From: Belliella kenyensis | GTDB taxonomy: Bacteria; Bacteroidota; Bacteroidia; Cytophagales; Cyclobacteriaceae | Direction: 5' to 3' | Assembly (NCBI RefSeq): GCF_022549675.1 | Contig: NZ_JAKZGR010000002.1 | Coordinates: 310,001-374,000, forward strand | Length of the DNA stretch: 64,000 nt | In this document: piece after piece, positions 1-9,472 of the stretch | Layout: every line of letters starts with the position of its first letter | Numbering within the stretch: the stretch's first letter is position 1 | Made by a program: the position numbers and the translations under genes | Notes under the pieces: generated by a model | Database searches by the model: none | The model's input: only the letters and a program-made list of their open reading frames with translations | Told to the model about the DNA's origin: nothing

Positions 1-622
1 TTTTTATTTTATTGGCGTCATTCGTCGTAAACCATTCAGCTTCATGATGATTACCTTCTTCCATAAGTGCCGAATAATTCACCAAAGCCTCGAACTTTGA
101 CCTGGCAGTCTTTCTCCAGTCAATGTTTTGTGAATGCCCTATTTTATAAGGCAATATATATTCACAAAACATTTCAAAGGAATAAAATTGAGCCCATTCG
201 TATTGATAATAAGTTTCAAAAGCAGATTCAATCAGAGCAATCATTTGATCTGATGTCATGTTCAATAGGTCAAATTCTTCATAAATCTTTGCACTTCTTT
301 GATTTTTTAAAGAGTCAGACCTAAACACACTATTCCTATTCTCCCTATACACTCCATATACATATTCATAATTTCTATTTAGGCTATCTATACCTGGACC
401 TAATTTAGAATACTGATACTGCATATTTGCAATCAGGTACTCCGCTGCCTTCAGTTTTAAAGGGTTAGGATTGATATCTCGATAATAAATTAGAACCTTT
501 TCTAATTCCTCTCTATTTTCACCAGCTAGTTCTAATGCATTGTTCGTCTCGGAGGACCAGGGCTTGCAAGAGGCAAGGATCAAAAATAAAAGCAGATGGA
601 TTAGTTTATAATTAGAGTCCAT
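1..622 (-). CDS. Transglutaminase-like lipoprotein, C-terminus cut by window edge
   Basis: The minus strand is open from an ATG at 620-622 to base 1, about 207 codons, with no stop, so the gene continues outside the window. The N-terminus is a lipoprotein signal (hydrophobic LIHLLLFLILAS then Cys at about residue 19), which predicts an outer- or periplasm-anchored protein. Downstream segments such as KLKAAEYLIANM and FEMFCEYILPYKIG resemble the leader region of Bacteroidota lipoproteins with a transglutaminase-like domain, whose catalytic Cys-His-Asp part would lie beyond the edge. The family assignment rests on remembered sequence resemblance; the catalytic domain is not visible here. Confidence 0.7.
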   Translation of the reverse strand, partial: MDSNYKLIHLLLFLILASCKPWSSETNNALELAGENREELEKVLIYYRDINPNPLKLKAAEYLIANMQYQYSKLGPGIDSLNRNYEYVYGVYRENRNSVFRSDSLKNQRSAKIYEEFDLLNMTSDQMIALIESAFETYYQYEWAQFYSFEMFCEYILPYKIGHSQNIDWRKTARSKFEALVNYSALMEEGNHHEAEWFTTNDANKIK

Positions 623-1097
623 ATTTCATTTTGATTGATAAAGTGAATTCTAACAAACATAAAAAACCAGACTGCAGAATATTTTCAGTCTAAATAATTT
701 TCGGGTTTTTTGAAAAATAATTTATCTTCAAAATATATGGAAGCATGAGATTCTGGTGATGTAAAGCATAAGAAGTTAGACTCCAAAAAATCAAAAAGTT
801 AAGAACATGTCACGTTGCATATGTTATCAAAAGAGCGATTTTTGGTTTTTCAATTTTATAACCTACTTAAATCTTATTCTGATTACAATATCAGACGATG
901 AAGTGTAGCACTGTTTTAAGAATTGCAAATTCCTTTTAATGATTATTACTGTATTCAAGTCATTAATTATTAATGAGAAAAAACCTTTTCATCAAACAAA
1001 ATTTCCTAAGACACAAAATGCTGGGACAGTATACACTCCATATTTAGTTTGACGCATTATAGACTCAATTAAATCTATTTGCGTTAGTTTTTCAAAA
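623..1097. other. Intergenic, no gene seen
   Basis: AT-rich stretch between the lipoprotein start and a small lysine-rich frame. I see no convincing coding frame, RNA gene or clear hairpin terminator. It must hold the promoter of the minus-strand lipoprotein, but no TAnnTTTG element stands out. Confidence 0.5.
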
Positions 1098-1304
1098 TCA
1101 TTTTTTCTTCAACCCCTTTCCCTTTTTTTTGCTCGATTTTCTTTTTTTCTGATACTTCATTTCATGCATTTGAAGACATTTTTTAATTGCTTCTTGGTCA
1201 TCAGAAAAAGCATTCTCACTCATTAAACTATTGCTTAATCCTAAATTTCGAGAATTATCCAATTTTGACTCAATTTCTTGGAAAAGAGTGCCTAATTTAA
1301 TCAC
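1098..1304 (-). CDS. Small lysine-rich hypothetical protein
   Basis: A 68-residue frame whose C-terminus is almost entirely Lys/Ser (KKRKSSKKKGKGLKKK). The middle (EAIKKCLQMHEMKYQKK) could form an amphipathic helix. No family recognised and no ribosome-binding site is evident. The basic tail could be a real nucleic-acid-binding tail or just an A/T-rich low-complexity run, and the frame may be the end of a decayed longer gene. Treat as doubtful. Confidence 0.25.
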   Translation of the reverse strand: MIKLGTLFQEIESKLDNSRNLGLSNSLMSENAFSDDQEAIKKCLQMHEMKYQKKRKSSKKKGKGLKKK

Positions 1305-1422
1305 ATCTTCTGTAAATCGGTTCGAAACAGGTAAAGTTTTGCCCCGAAATCTATCATCGTCAAATATAGGTGTTTACATGTATCGTTCGAAAGGGAAATA
1401 TATTAAATAACTCTGATTGATT

Positions 1423-2184
1423 TTACTTCAGCCTCAACAATAACTGTTCAACCTCTTCCATTTTGTACCCACTGCTTTTCCTGAGTTTTATCAACTCTTC
1501 TTTCCCTTTGATCGAATCACCTTTGACTAGGTAGCTTAATGCCATATACCATTTGGCCTGATCTCTAAACTGCATTCCATCTGAATAGATGTAGTTTTCA
1601 AAATAGGTTGTGGCACTATCGTATTGTTCAAGTTCTATTTTTGTAATCCCTTTGTAGAAAAGGAGATACTCTTTTTGTTGATCTAATAGGATAGAAAATA
1701 GACTATCTGCAAGCTTGAAATCCTGACTTTCATAGGCCATAAATGCTGCTTTTTCCAGCTCATCTGGGTTTATTACTTCACCTCTTGTGATCGGCTTGAC
1801 CACGTTGGGATAAGCTTCGTAATAGGCATAGAAATCTTGAGGGTATTCATTTTCAGAAGAAACAATATTTCTTTTGACAAAGAAGGTAATGGCGATTACC
1901 GAAATCAATACAGCTGCAATCAAGAATGGCCAAAGGTTTCGAGACTTTATTTTTTTAATTTTAACATCCTTTTCTGATTCTAGAATATCTTCTTCAATTT
2001 GTCCCAATAAACTTTTCAGGGATTTCCTTTCCTGATTTTGAAATGCCTTTTTCGTTTTGATTTGAAAATCAACTGATTCCCGAAAGTGCTGATCTGATGC
2101 CATCATTTCATCAAAGATAATTCTCTCTTTTTCAGTAAGCTGTCCTTCAAAATATTTATCTATAAGTTCAGAATGATTACTCAT
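1423..2184 (-). CDS. Membrane-anchored TPR protein, likely anti-sigma partner
   Basis: 253 residues. The cytoplasmic N-terminus (about 1-80) has the ELIDKYFEGQLTEKE motif common at the start of Bacteroidota anti-sigma-like proteins. A single membrane segment follows at about 86-104 (LWPFLIAAVLISVIAITFF). The extracytoplasmic C-terminus (about 140-250) reads as two or three TPR-like repeats (AAFMAYESQDFKLADSLF, then a second block with AKWYMALSYLVKGD). It overlaps the upstream ECF sigma gene by 4 bp, so the two are co-translated. Inferred role: it holds the sigma factor and senses an envelope signal through the TPRs. Confidence 0.75.
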   Translation of the reverse strand: MSNHSELIDKYFEGQLTEKERIIFDEMMASDQHFRESVDFQIKTKKAFQNQERKSLKSLLGQIEEDILESEKDVKIKKIKSRNLWPFLIAAVLISVIAITFFVKRNIVSSENEYPQDFYAYYEAYPNVVKPITRGEVINPDELEKAAFMAYESQDFKLADSLFSILLDQQKEYLLFYKGITKIELEQYDSATTYFENYIYSDGMQFRDQAKWYMALSYLVKGDSIKGKEELIKLRKSSGYKMEEVEQLLLRLK

Positions 2185-2735
2185 ATCTTGTCTTGATTAA
2201 GTTCGATTGATGATCTAAGTGATTTTAAGCACCTGGATTTTTGGCTTTTGACTACGTCGGTATGGTTATAGTTTAGGATTTCTTGAATTTCTGAAAGCTT
2301 TTTCTCTTCATAATAAAAAAGCCTAAGAAGTTCTTGGCACTTTTTACCCAAGGACGCTATTCCATTCTCTATTAAGATGACTTGCGGATCTTTCTCATCT
2401 AAAAAATCATGATAATCTGCCAAGCCCTCAAAATAATCATTATCATATGCTATGAATTCTGTATTGGCATTTTTTTTTAACCTGCTAAACAGCATAAATT
2501 TACCCATACTGAAAATATAAGTTTTCAAACTACCTGTAGTTAGTTGAAGCTTCTTTTTTTTTACTTTTTCAAACAAGGCGATAATAACATCTTGATAAAT
2601 ATCGCAAATCTGATTTTTGTCAGCATGATACTTTGATGCGAATTGAATGAATGGTTCCCTGTATTTCCTATAGATCTCTTCAAGTGCGGTAGTGTCTCCA
2701 AATGACAGCCGTTCCAGTAAATTATTATCCATCAT
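2181..2735 (-). CDS. ECF RNA polymerase sigma factor
   Basis: 184 residues, normal length for a sigma-70 ECF factor. Region 2 is near residues 20-85 (QFASKYHADKNQICDIYQDV). Region 4 is near 125-180, with the helix-turn-helix-like KKLSEIQEILNYNHTDVVKSQKSRCLKSL. Two adjacent in-frame ATGs occur and I keep the first. It directs RNA polymerase to an unknown regulon. The gene shares a 4-bp overlap with the TPR membrane protein, the usual sigma/anti-sigma layout. The divergent secreted-protein cluster starting at 3014 is a plausible target, but nothing in the sequence proves it. Confidence 0.85.
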   Translation of the reverse strand: MMDNNLLERLSFGDTTALEEIYRKYREPFIQFASKYHADKNQICDIYQDVIIALFEKVKKKKLQLTTGSLKTYIFSMGKFMLFSRLKKNANTEFIAYDNDYFEGLADYHDFLDEKDPQVILIENGIASLGKKCQELLRLFYYEEKKLSEIQEILNYNHTDVVKSQKSRCLKSLRSSIELNQDKI

Positions 2736-3013
2736 TACTTAGTCTTAATATGGGCATAATTGTAAACATAGTCATAAAAGTTTTAAGTGATGTTTACTTT
2801 TTTAATTAAATGATAACTAAGCTAAGAATAGTATGAATTTATCTGGATTTTGTTCAAATCACATTTGTAATATTCTATAAAGTTAAGTTAATCAGTCTTT
2901 TGTGATTGTTGTGAATTTGCCATTTGCATAGGTGTATAAAGTGTTAAGTGGACTTATTACTTGATCGAAACTTCTGAATAAATGTAAAATAGTCTTTAAT
3001 CAATTGAAAAATT

Positions 3014-3517
3014 ATGAAAAAGCCCACTCTACTTCTCTTTGCGATTATGCTTTGTTATGGACTCGCTGCTCAAGCTCAAACTGTGAAAGGAGGCATCACC
3101 ATTGGGAAAACTTCTGAACTCAAAATTGAAACCAAATCAGATAACATTATTGATTTGTTTGTCGAGTTCAGAAAAGATAAATATCCAATTCTTTTTTCTT
3201 TTCAAGGGGATAATATCAAAAGTAAAAATGATAGAGAAATCATCTTTTTTGACTTCATAACAGAAGTGTATTTCAATGGTAAGCTGATAGGAAAAGCCAG
3301 TAGAAATCCTATGCCATACATTCCAGGAGATATGATCATCGGAACAGAGGGGTTTGATTTTATTTCTCTTTTGAGCTTCAATGAATTGACAAAAGCTTTG
3401 ATCAAAGATGCTCCAGGGAAACTTCCCAAAGGCAGCTACCAAGTGAAGCTTATCGCAAAACCTTTGGATTACAAAGGACAAATCAAACCAGGTATATTTT
3501 CTTTCAATGTTCAATAA
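3014..3517 (+). CDS. Secreted protein of unknown function
   Basis: 167 residues with a clear signal peptide (PTLLLFAIMLCYGLAAQAQ, cleavage after AQA at about 22). The mature part is beta-rich with no recognised domain. It is the first of four same-strand genes (3014-5160) that all encode exported products (secreted, lipoprotein, beta-barrel, lipoprotein), so they probably form one operon building or decorating an outer-membrane assembly. Confidence 0.7.
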   Translation: MKKPTLLLFAIMLCYGLAAQAQTVKGGITIGKTSELKIETKSDNIIDLFVEFRKDKYPILFSFQGDNIKSKNDREIIFFDFITEVYFNGKLIGKASRNPMPYIPGDMIIGTEGFDFISLLSFNELTKALIKDAPGKLPKGSYQVKLIAKPLDYKGQIKPGIFSFNVQ

Positions 3518-3532
3518 TTAAAAATCAAAACA

Positions 3533-4102
3533 ATGAAACTTAGTCTAATCAATTGTTCAAAATTAATTTTGGTCGCTTTGACCCTTGTATTTTCATCTTG
3601 TGGATCCGATGATCCAACTCCTACAACTGACAATGGAAAATCTGCCTACGAGTTTACGGTAAACTCTGGGGAATTGGCAGGTAAAAAATTCATGAGCAAA
3701 CAGATCGCAATTGGCTCACCGGGCTTCATTACAGCTGGGAATGGCGATTTACTTTCATCATCAGTGACTTTTTTTGAGTCTTATTCAACGAATACACTTT
3801 TTAAAATCTATTGGGATGGTGATCGGGTACTCGGTTTTCAACCTGATGAAGCAAAGTACGATACTGGATACATCAGGCTAGTGGCTGTAGAAGGAGACAA
3901 GACAACCAATTTTGAATCCTTGAATGTCACTTGCCAGGCCTCGGACTTCAAAACCGTGGTATACCAAGATCCAATTATCAAGGACCAGAGTTACAACTTG
4001 AGAGACTTCAAAATGACTTTCTCTGGAACCTTCAGAAATAAATCAAGCGAGGAAACAACTGACATCTCAGGCAGCCTCCAGTTTGTCAATAATTTCGACT
4101 AA
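3533..4102 (+). CDS. Lipoprotein of unknown function
   Basis: 189 residues. A lipoprotein signal (LILVALTLVFSSC, lipid Cys at about 23) is followed by a short Asp/Pro/Thr-rich linker (GSDDPTPTTDNG). The rest is a beta-rich mature domain without recognised motifs. It begins 15 bp after the preceding secreted-protein gene. Confidence 0.7.
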   Translation: MKLSLINCSKLILVALTLVFSSCGSDDPTPTTDNGKSAYEFTVNSGELAGKKFMSKQIAIGSPGFITAGNGDLLSSSVTFFESYSTNTLFKIYWDGDRVLGFQPDEAKYDTGYIRLVAVEGDKTTNFESLNVTCQASDFKTVVYQDPIIKDQSYNLRDFKMTFSGTFRNKSSEETTDISGSLQFVNNFD

Positions 4103-4147
4103 AGTCAATCACAACTTAATTTTCAACTATTTTAAAAATTTACTCAG

Positions 4148-4648
4148 ATGAAAAAAACAATTCTTTTATTCACACTTACTTTGATGGGATATGTAGGTAC
4201 ACTACATGCCCAAGATACCAAAAGGATAGGAGGTCAACTGATCTACGGATCCAATATTGAGTCCTTAGGTATAGGGGCTATAGCCGAACTTCCAGTGGCA
4301 GCAAAAATGGTGATCTCACCAAGCTTTTCATTTTATTTCCCAAAAGATCAAGGATTCTTCAAACAATCAGCATGGGAGCTAAATGGGAACTTGAACTACC
4401 TTTTTGTAGAAGAAGAAAAGCTCACCTTTTATGGTCTTGGAGGGCTTAACTATACCAGTATAAATGTGAGTTCTAATATGGCTGGAGTTGGAAATTTTTC
4501 TAGCTCTGCAGGTAGAATAGGCCTCAATATAGGTGCAGGAGCAAATTTTGAAATAGGAATGAGTTTTCTTCCTTTTGCTGAGATCAAGTATATCTTAGGG
4601 GATTTTGACAGATTGGTGATTGGTGCAGGCGTAAAATTCAATCTGTGA
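4148..4648 (+). CDS. Small outer-membrane beta-barrel protein
   Basis: 166 residues with a signal peptide ending near LHAQ (residue 22). Alternating hydrophobic/polar strands and many Gly/aromatic residues follow, ending in a terminal beta-strand (VIGAGVKFNL), as in small OmpA/OmpW-like eight-stranded barrels. The stop TGA overlaps the ATG of the next gene by one base (TGATG), which indicates translational coupling. Substrate or partner unknown. Confidence 0.75.
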   Translation: MKKTILLFTLTLMGYVGTLHAQDTKRIGGQLIYGSNIESLGIGAIAELPVAAKMVISPSFSFYFPKDQGFFKQSAWELNGNLNYLFVEEEKLTFYGLGGLNYTSINVSSNMAGVGNFSSSAGRIGLNIGAGANFEIGMSFLPFAEIKYILGDFDRLVIGAGVKFNL

Positions 4649-5160
4649 TGGGAAAACGACTATATAAATTTCTTGCAATAGGATTGGTAGTGTTGATGGT
4701 AGCTTGCGATCAAGCTCCCAGTTTGGATCAGCCAAATAATTATGAGGTAAACTTTCCCAATCAAAGATTCAGTGGAACCATTCCAGATGGAGAATATACG
4801 GCCGCTTATGTGGATAGTGATTTTGGGTCAGGGATGATCCGGACGATGACCGTAGGTTTTTCTGATGGTGATTTGACAGTCAATCTCCTGATAATGATGG
4901 ATGGGAATAGGGTGCTACCTATCAGAACTGAAGATGATGATTTTGGTAGTTATATCACAATCAATACAATGGGTGAGGATATAGAAGGATATCATGGCAG
5001 TATTCAAGGCAGTATTTCTATCTCAAATATTAAAACTACTGCAATAAGTGGCAAGACAGGTTTTTTGACAGGTGAGTTTTCATTTTCTGGTCAGTTTGTC
5101 AGGATTATGGAGCCAGATATGGAGCCACTTCCAGTCAATGGGAAGTTCTCAGTCAATTAG
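4648..5160 (+). CDS. Lipoprotein of unknown function
   Basis: 170 residues counting from the ATG in the TGATG overlap; a GTG one codon earlier is possible but less likely. The lipoprotein signal is AIGLVVLMVAC, followed by DQAPSLDQP. The mature part is beta-rich with Asp/Gly turns. It is the last gene of the exported-protein cluster and is followed by a strong terminator hairpin. Confidence 0.7.
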   Translation: MGKRLYKFLAIGLVVLMVACDQAPSLDQPNNYEVNFPNQRFSGTIPDGEYTAAYVDSDFGSGMIRTMTVGFSDGDLTVNLLIMMDGNRVLPIRTEDDDFGSYITINTMGEDIEGYHGSIQGSISISNIKTTAISGKTGFLTGEFSFSGQFVRIMEPDMEPLPVNGKFSVN

Positions 5161-5166
5161 ACTTTT

Positions 5167-5209
5167 AAAAAAAGGTCATTCAATTTATATAATTCAATGA
5201 CCTTTTTTT
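5167..5209 (+). terminator. Rho-independent terminator
   Basis: The 14-bp perfect stem has left arm 5167-5180 (AAAAAAAGGTCATT), right arm 5196-5209, and a 15-nt loop. The right arm ends in seven T, giving the U-tract. It lies 6 bp after the stop of the last lipoprotein gene and closes the 3014-5160 operon. Confidence 0.85.
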
Positions 5210-5314
5210 AAGCTTTAAAACATCTCTTCACTTACTTTTTTGAATATTTTCAATGGGTATGTTTACCCTTGTAACATTTTGAATACTAACACTTAGCAAC
5301 CTAAATAAAGTAAA

Positions 5315-6019
5315 ATGAAAACAATAGCAATCACACTGAATATATTGCTACTCTTTGCAGCAGCGATGTGCGGCTCAAATTCGGAAGAGAAAAATTTAGC
5401 AGGCATTTCAACTTTCAAGAAAGCTGATGATTCGTGCCTCATGACCTTTACTGGTGAAGATAAAGGAAAGTTTTTTACCGAAGAATTGATTTCTGAACTT
5501 GCCAATGGAAACAAAATTACTCCCGACCATTACGAACGCCGTCACATGTTTAGATTTTCCTGGAAAGAAGATGGTCTGGTTCATTTCATTGGGTTTGATG
5601 ATATGGAAACAGCAGAAAAACTACGACTAAAAAGGAATGATAACAACAAAGACATTTCCAATCTGGTCGTGGACTTCACTAAGAATACTTACCGGGATAA
5701 AACTCCCGAAGAAGTAGAGAAATTGAACAAAATGATCAATGAAGAACTTGAGAAGTCAAAAGATGAAAATGCCAATGCAAATTCGAATAAGACCCTCCAA
5801 AATACAGTCATGTCAATGCAACAAAATTCATACATTACCTTGGATACAAAAGCTGATTATGCTGTTTACAACAAGAAGGGCTTTGGTGTGTACGTCGTCG
5901 TGGGCGAAGTTTTACTGTCTTTGAGCGCACAAGTAGGGCCTTATGGATCTGTCGATGAAGAAAAGAGTATAGCACTTGCCACAAAGCTGGCAAATAAAGT
6001 AGCCGCAGTATGCAACTGA
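5315..6019 (+). CDS. Exported protein, probable lipoprotein
   Basis: 234 residues. The N-terminal signal ILLLFAAAMC has Cys at about 19, so it may be lipid-anchored; the following GSNSEEK is compatible. The central part holds an acidic/basic helix (TPEEVEKLNKMINEELEKSK, about 130-149) and a low-complexity NANANSN linker. The C-terminal region (about 165-234) is a separate small alpha/beta domain. No family recognised. It overlaps the next gene by 10 bp. Confidence 0.6.
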   Translation: MKTIAITLNILLLFAAAMCGSNSEEKNLAGISTFKKADDSCLMTFTGEDKGKFFTEELISELANGNKITPDHYERRHMFRFSWKEDGLVHFIGFDDMETAEKLRLKRNDNNKDISNLVVDFTKNTYRDKTPEEVEKLNKMINEELEKSKDENANANSNKTLQNTVMSMQQNSYITLDTKADYAVYNKKGFGVYVVVGEVLLSLSAQVGPYGSVDEEKSIALATKLANKVAAVCN

Positions 6020-6585
6020 TATGTATTATTGCTGCGCTCTTAATTACGGCAGATACTTTTATTCGTGAAGTGAAAAATGACACTGATCAAGATAAAGCAG
6101 TACAAAACATAGAAAGAAACTTTGCTCAGCTTAAAGTAGGTGAGGAAATAGTTTTTGACCAAACTAATATGGCTTATGCTACGCTAATGGCGTATCCCAA
6201 TCAGTTGCTTTTTACGGTGATGGATGAGGAAGGGCAAAATCTTACCATCACCTTTGCAGGAAAAGGCATTTCACAAAGAAAGCCTAACGAGCTTGTTTTC
6301 AATTCTCCGGGATTGTTTCATGGATTTTCAGAGGAAAATGATGTGTTTTTTATAGCATTTGCAAAATTGGTTGCAGACCGAGAGCCAGGACAGCTGAAGT
6401 ATGAGAGGCACCTGCCACAGCTGATCATGGAAGGGGTACTGAAAGTGATTTCTTGGACAGACATTAATTTTGAGTTTACTTTTGAGGGAAAGCTGGGAGA
6501 AGAAAACCAAGTGAACTCTCCAGATAGGTGGCTACCATTCTCTGGTTGTATTAAGGCTACTTCTTATCAGCAATTCAAGGATTAA
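6010..6585 (+). CDS. Exported hypothetical protein
   Basis: 191 residues. A short hydrophobic start (LICIIAALLITA) suggests export, and the rest is beta-rich with no motif I recognise. The 10-bp overlap with the preceding gene indicates they are expressed together. The start codon lies inside the upstream gene; no better start is seen downstream. Confidence 0.6.
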   Translation: MQLICIIAALLITADTFIREVKNDTDQDKAVQNIERNFAQLKVGEEIVFDQTNMAYATLMAYPNQLLFTVMDEEGQNLTITFAGKGISQRKPNELVFNSPGLFHGFSEENDVFFIAFAKLVADREPGQLKYERHLPQLIMEGVLKVISWTDINFEFTFEGKLGEENQVNSPDRWLPFSGCIKATSYQQFKD

Positions 6586-6777
6586 AGATTGTTTTAAACA
6601 TTCCAATTTCAAAAAGCGAAATAATTATAAGAGAATAGGAAAAGGAGTAGCTATTATACCCAATTCCTTGCTCGATCTCAATATATTTTCCATTAACTAT
6701 TCCTAGCATTTTCACGCCGTTTCGATACTAATTATCGAGCACCTGGGATTGCTGTGCTTAGTCCAAATCAAAACTAC

Positions 6778-8178
6778 ATGCAAAAACAAATCAAACTTCT
6801 TACATCCATTTTTCTCTTTCTCCTAGGGATGAATGTAGCTGCTGCCCAAGATTGGACAGGGACTTGGACCTCTACCAATGGTGACCTTAGGTTACAGCAA
6901 GTAGACAACTTGGTATTTGGAGACTATGCAAATGTAGGTGTACTATACGGAGGAATCAGTGTAGACGCATCCGGTAAGAGATTTATAGAAGGTACCTTTG
7001 AAAATTATAGCATTAGAAAGACTGGCGTTTTCAAATTTCGATTTGACCCAAATGACCCTGAAAAATTCATTGGAGAATGGACCTTTAATTCACCTACAAA
7101 ATGGGAAAGCTGGACTGGGAAAAGAATGAATAAAACCAAGCCTACCTTAAAAAGCTTCTACCGAGTCACGGGGAGATCCCATGATAAAGACTGGAAGATC
7201 ATCAATGAAAATTATGATGTTCATTTCAAGAAAGATGGGATTTTACATTTTCATACCAAAGGAATCAACAGCGCCTACAATTTTTTTCTACCCAAGGGAG
7301 ATTGGGAAATTGAGGTGAAAAAACCTGGATTCAAAGATTACAAAGGAATCATTGAAGTAAGAGACAGGTATCCCAATGCCAATCAGTACTTTTTGCATCA
7401 ATTTCAACTGATACCTGTGGGCAATGTCACGGTCACCGCATTGGATAGGGCTACTATGCCGCGAGGAGCAGACCTACATGTAGTAGAAGGTGAATTCAAT
7501 AGAAACAATTTATCAGATGCACTTAGGAATGCTAGCTCAAATAACCAGGGAAAAACATACGTGGTATTGGACAATAAGGGAGAGCTTGGGTACATACAGC
7601 TATCAGGAAATCCACCCAATGCCGTCAGTAATCAGTTTAGAAAGATCACCAATTATCCAGCATCAGCCCCAATATCTTTTAGTATCTCTCCTGATGCGAG
7701 TATGGTAGCTAAAGTCCACAGGTCAGGTGCTGTCAATACAGATAAGTTGGAAATATACAATCTTGAGGGGATTCTCCAGGGGTCAGTTTCTCCACAAGAA
7801 TTGAGGGATATGGTAGCCAAAAGGAGTATTCCACTGAGAAGAGGAGAGTCTGTCGACATCAGAAAAGTGTCCTTTCGGAACAATAATGACCTTGTCGTAG
7901 ATGCAGACGCTGTATTGAGTGGAAGTGGATCTACGCTCAAATGGGCTGTAATTCTGAGGTTCAATAAGACTACTAAGAAATTTACACTAATCGAATCAAT
8001 TCAAGGAACCACAGGTAGTTTCACGGAAGCTAATTCTAGAATCGAATTGGCCAATAAGACCAAATACCAATTCGAAGCTGACAAAACTTCCCAAAAACTC
8101 AAATTTAACAACCAGCAGATAGCAGTTCAAAGCAATATAAGATTCGAAACTGGTGATTATACCACACTTAATCAATAG
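6778..8178 (+). CDS. Secreted multi-domain protein of unknown function
   Basis: I start at the ATG before QKQIKLLTSIF because it gives a clean signal peptide ending in AAAQ; an ATG 24 bp upstream is also in frame. About 466 residues. The N-terminal part (to about 115) has a WTGTWTS...GEWTF pattern seen in proteins that describe their own beta-sandwich repeats. A central carboxypeptidase-like segment follows (GDWEIEVKKPGFKDYKGI), then a long beta-rich C-terminus (about 240-466). 17 bp separate it from the next gene, which shares the SGSY/GTYSGTI-like pattern. Confidence 0.65.
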   Translation: MQKQIKLLTSIFLFLLGMNVAAAQDWTGTWTSTNGDLRLQQVDNLVFGDYANVGVLYGGISVDASGKRFIEGTFENYSIRKTGVFKFRFDPNDPEKFIGEWTFNSPTKWESWTGKRMNKTKPTLKSFYRVTGRSHDKDWKIINENYDVHFKKDGILHFHTKGINSAYNFFLPKGDWEIEVKKPGFKDYKGIIEVRDRYPNANQYFLHQFQLIPVGNVTVTALDRATMPRGADLHVVEGEFNRNNLSDALRNASSNNQGKTYVVLDNKGELGYIQLSGNPPNAVSNQFRKITNYPASAPISFSISPDASMVAKVHRSGAVNTDKLEIYNLEGILQGSVSPQELRDMVAKRSIPLRRGESVDIRKVSFRNNNDLVVDADAVLSGSGSTLKWAVILRFNKTTKKFTLIESIQGTTGSFTEANSRIELANKTKYQFEADKTSQKLKFNNQQIAVQSNIRFETGDYTTLNQ

Positions 8179-8195
8179 CACTAAATACAACGATC

Positions 8196-9428
8196 ATGAA
8201 AATACTTCTAAACAATTTTCTAATTCTCCTGACCCTATTAGGTGTATCATGGAGTTTGGTAAGCTTTATTCAACAAAATGGCATTGATGACAAATATAAT
8301 TTCTCGGGAAGCTATAATAGAATAAGAGGGACTGAGTCCTGTATATTTACCGCGCACCAAACGGGCAATAAGGTCGTCGGGAGAATGAATTTTTTTGACC
8401 CAAGAATTCAGGGAACTTATTCAGGGACAATCACAAAAGGTGTAATTGAAGCGACGATCACCTGGGAAGTTGTCCCTGATCATTTGAAAAATGTTAAACT
8501 CTTAAGACTTCAAAAGTTCACTGGAAGGGATTACCCGGAACTCGCTTTGTTTGATAATCCGAATTACAAAACCAATAATAGAGTTCGACCAAAATTAGTC
8601 TATGCTTTAGAGAAAAAAGCAAACACAAATACAAGTACAACCAATGTCGCTGTCACACCTAAAAAAAGCAATGAAACTGTAAAGATTCGAGTTGATTACA
8701 AGTTTATCTATTTACCCTCAACAGCCGATTGGCCAAAAGAATTTTTGAGCGAATTGAAAGTGTATAGACCAGATTTGGCACTTTATGGAACAGGCAGTAT
8801 CAGAGCGGATAGAGAAACCGCATCTGGCACAACAGAAATTAAAAGCATAGGAAATTTACCAAACAGGGTATTTGATATTCCAAAAGGAAGAGCTACTACA
8901 AAAAGTGTAAGGTTCTACTATGATAGCAAGAAGAATCTAGCTTGGGGTAAAAACAAAAGGTTCTATAACTTCTCCAAAGATGGAGAACTACCAGCCACAT
9001 ATCAACACACTGACAAACAACTGGTAGAGGTAAGTAAAAAGGGAGTGGGTGTAAATCCTTCTGCGGTAAAAGAAATCAATAATTTCACACCAGAACACAT
9101 TATTAAAGTCGATTTCAAAAGGGAGTTTTTAGTAAATAGAGCGGCTTTGGAAGGCAAAACTGAGAGGGTATTGATTTCTGCCCATTCACACTTGTCTCAC
9201 AAGTTACCCGTAAGAGACATTGTGTTTGGTAATCAACATAGAAAAGTATATTTGCATGAGCTAGGTGTAATTAACAAACTCAATAACAAAGAGAAATTCC
9301 AAAACGACATTCATGATGCGAATAACAAAAGAATAGGTGTTTCTTTAGATCCTCCTATTTATTACTTCACCGATGTAGATAATGGTCCAATGATCGCATT
9401 CACTATTGAGGTTATTGATGAAAATTAA
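8196..9428 (+). CDS. Secreted protein of unknown function
   Basis: 410 residues with an N-terminal hydrophobic segment (FLILLTLLGVSWSLV). The first 110 residues echo the N-terminal module of the upstream gene (FSGSYNRIRG ... GTYSGTITKG). A Thr/Asn/Lys-rich linker (about 143-165) joins this to a larger beta-rich domain. Same-strand with 17-bp spacing, so probably co-transcribed with the previous gene. No enzyme motif seen. Confidence 0.65.
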   Translation: MKILLNNFLILLTLLGVSWSLVSFIQQNGIDDKYNFSGSYNRIRGTESCIFTAHQTGNKVVGRMNFFDPRIQGTYSGTITKGVIEATITWEVVPDHLKNVKLLRLQKFTGRDYPELALFDNPNYKTNNRVRPKLVYALEKKANTNTSTTNVAVTPKKSNETVKIRVDYKFIYLPSTADWPKEFLSELKVYRPDLALYGTGSIRADRETASGTTEIKSIGNLPNRVFDIPKGRATTKSVRFYYDSKKNLAWGKNKRFYNFSKDGELPATYQHTDKQLVEVSKKGVGVNPSAVKEINNFTPEHIIKVDFKREFLVNRAALEGKTERVLISAHSHLSHKLPVRDIVFGNQHRKVYLHELGVINKLNNKEKFQNDIHDANNKRIGVSLDPPIYYFTDVDNGPMIAFTIEVIDEN

Positions 9429-9472
9429 AGAAACTTGTTCAAAAGGTTTAATTTATAAATAGGAGGTCAACC

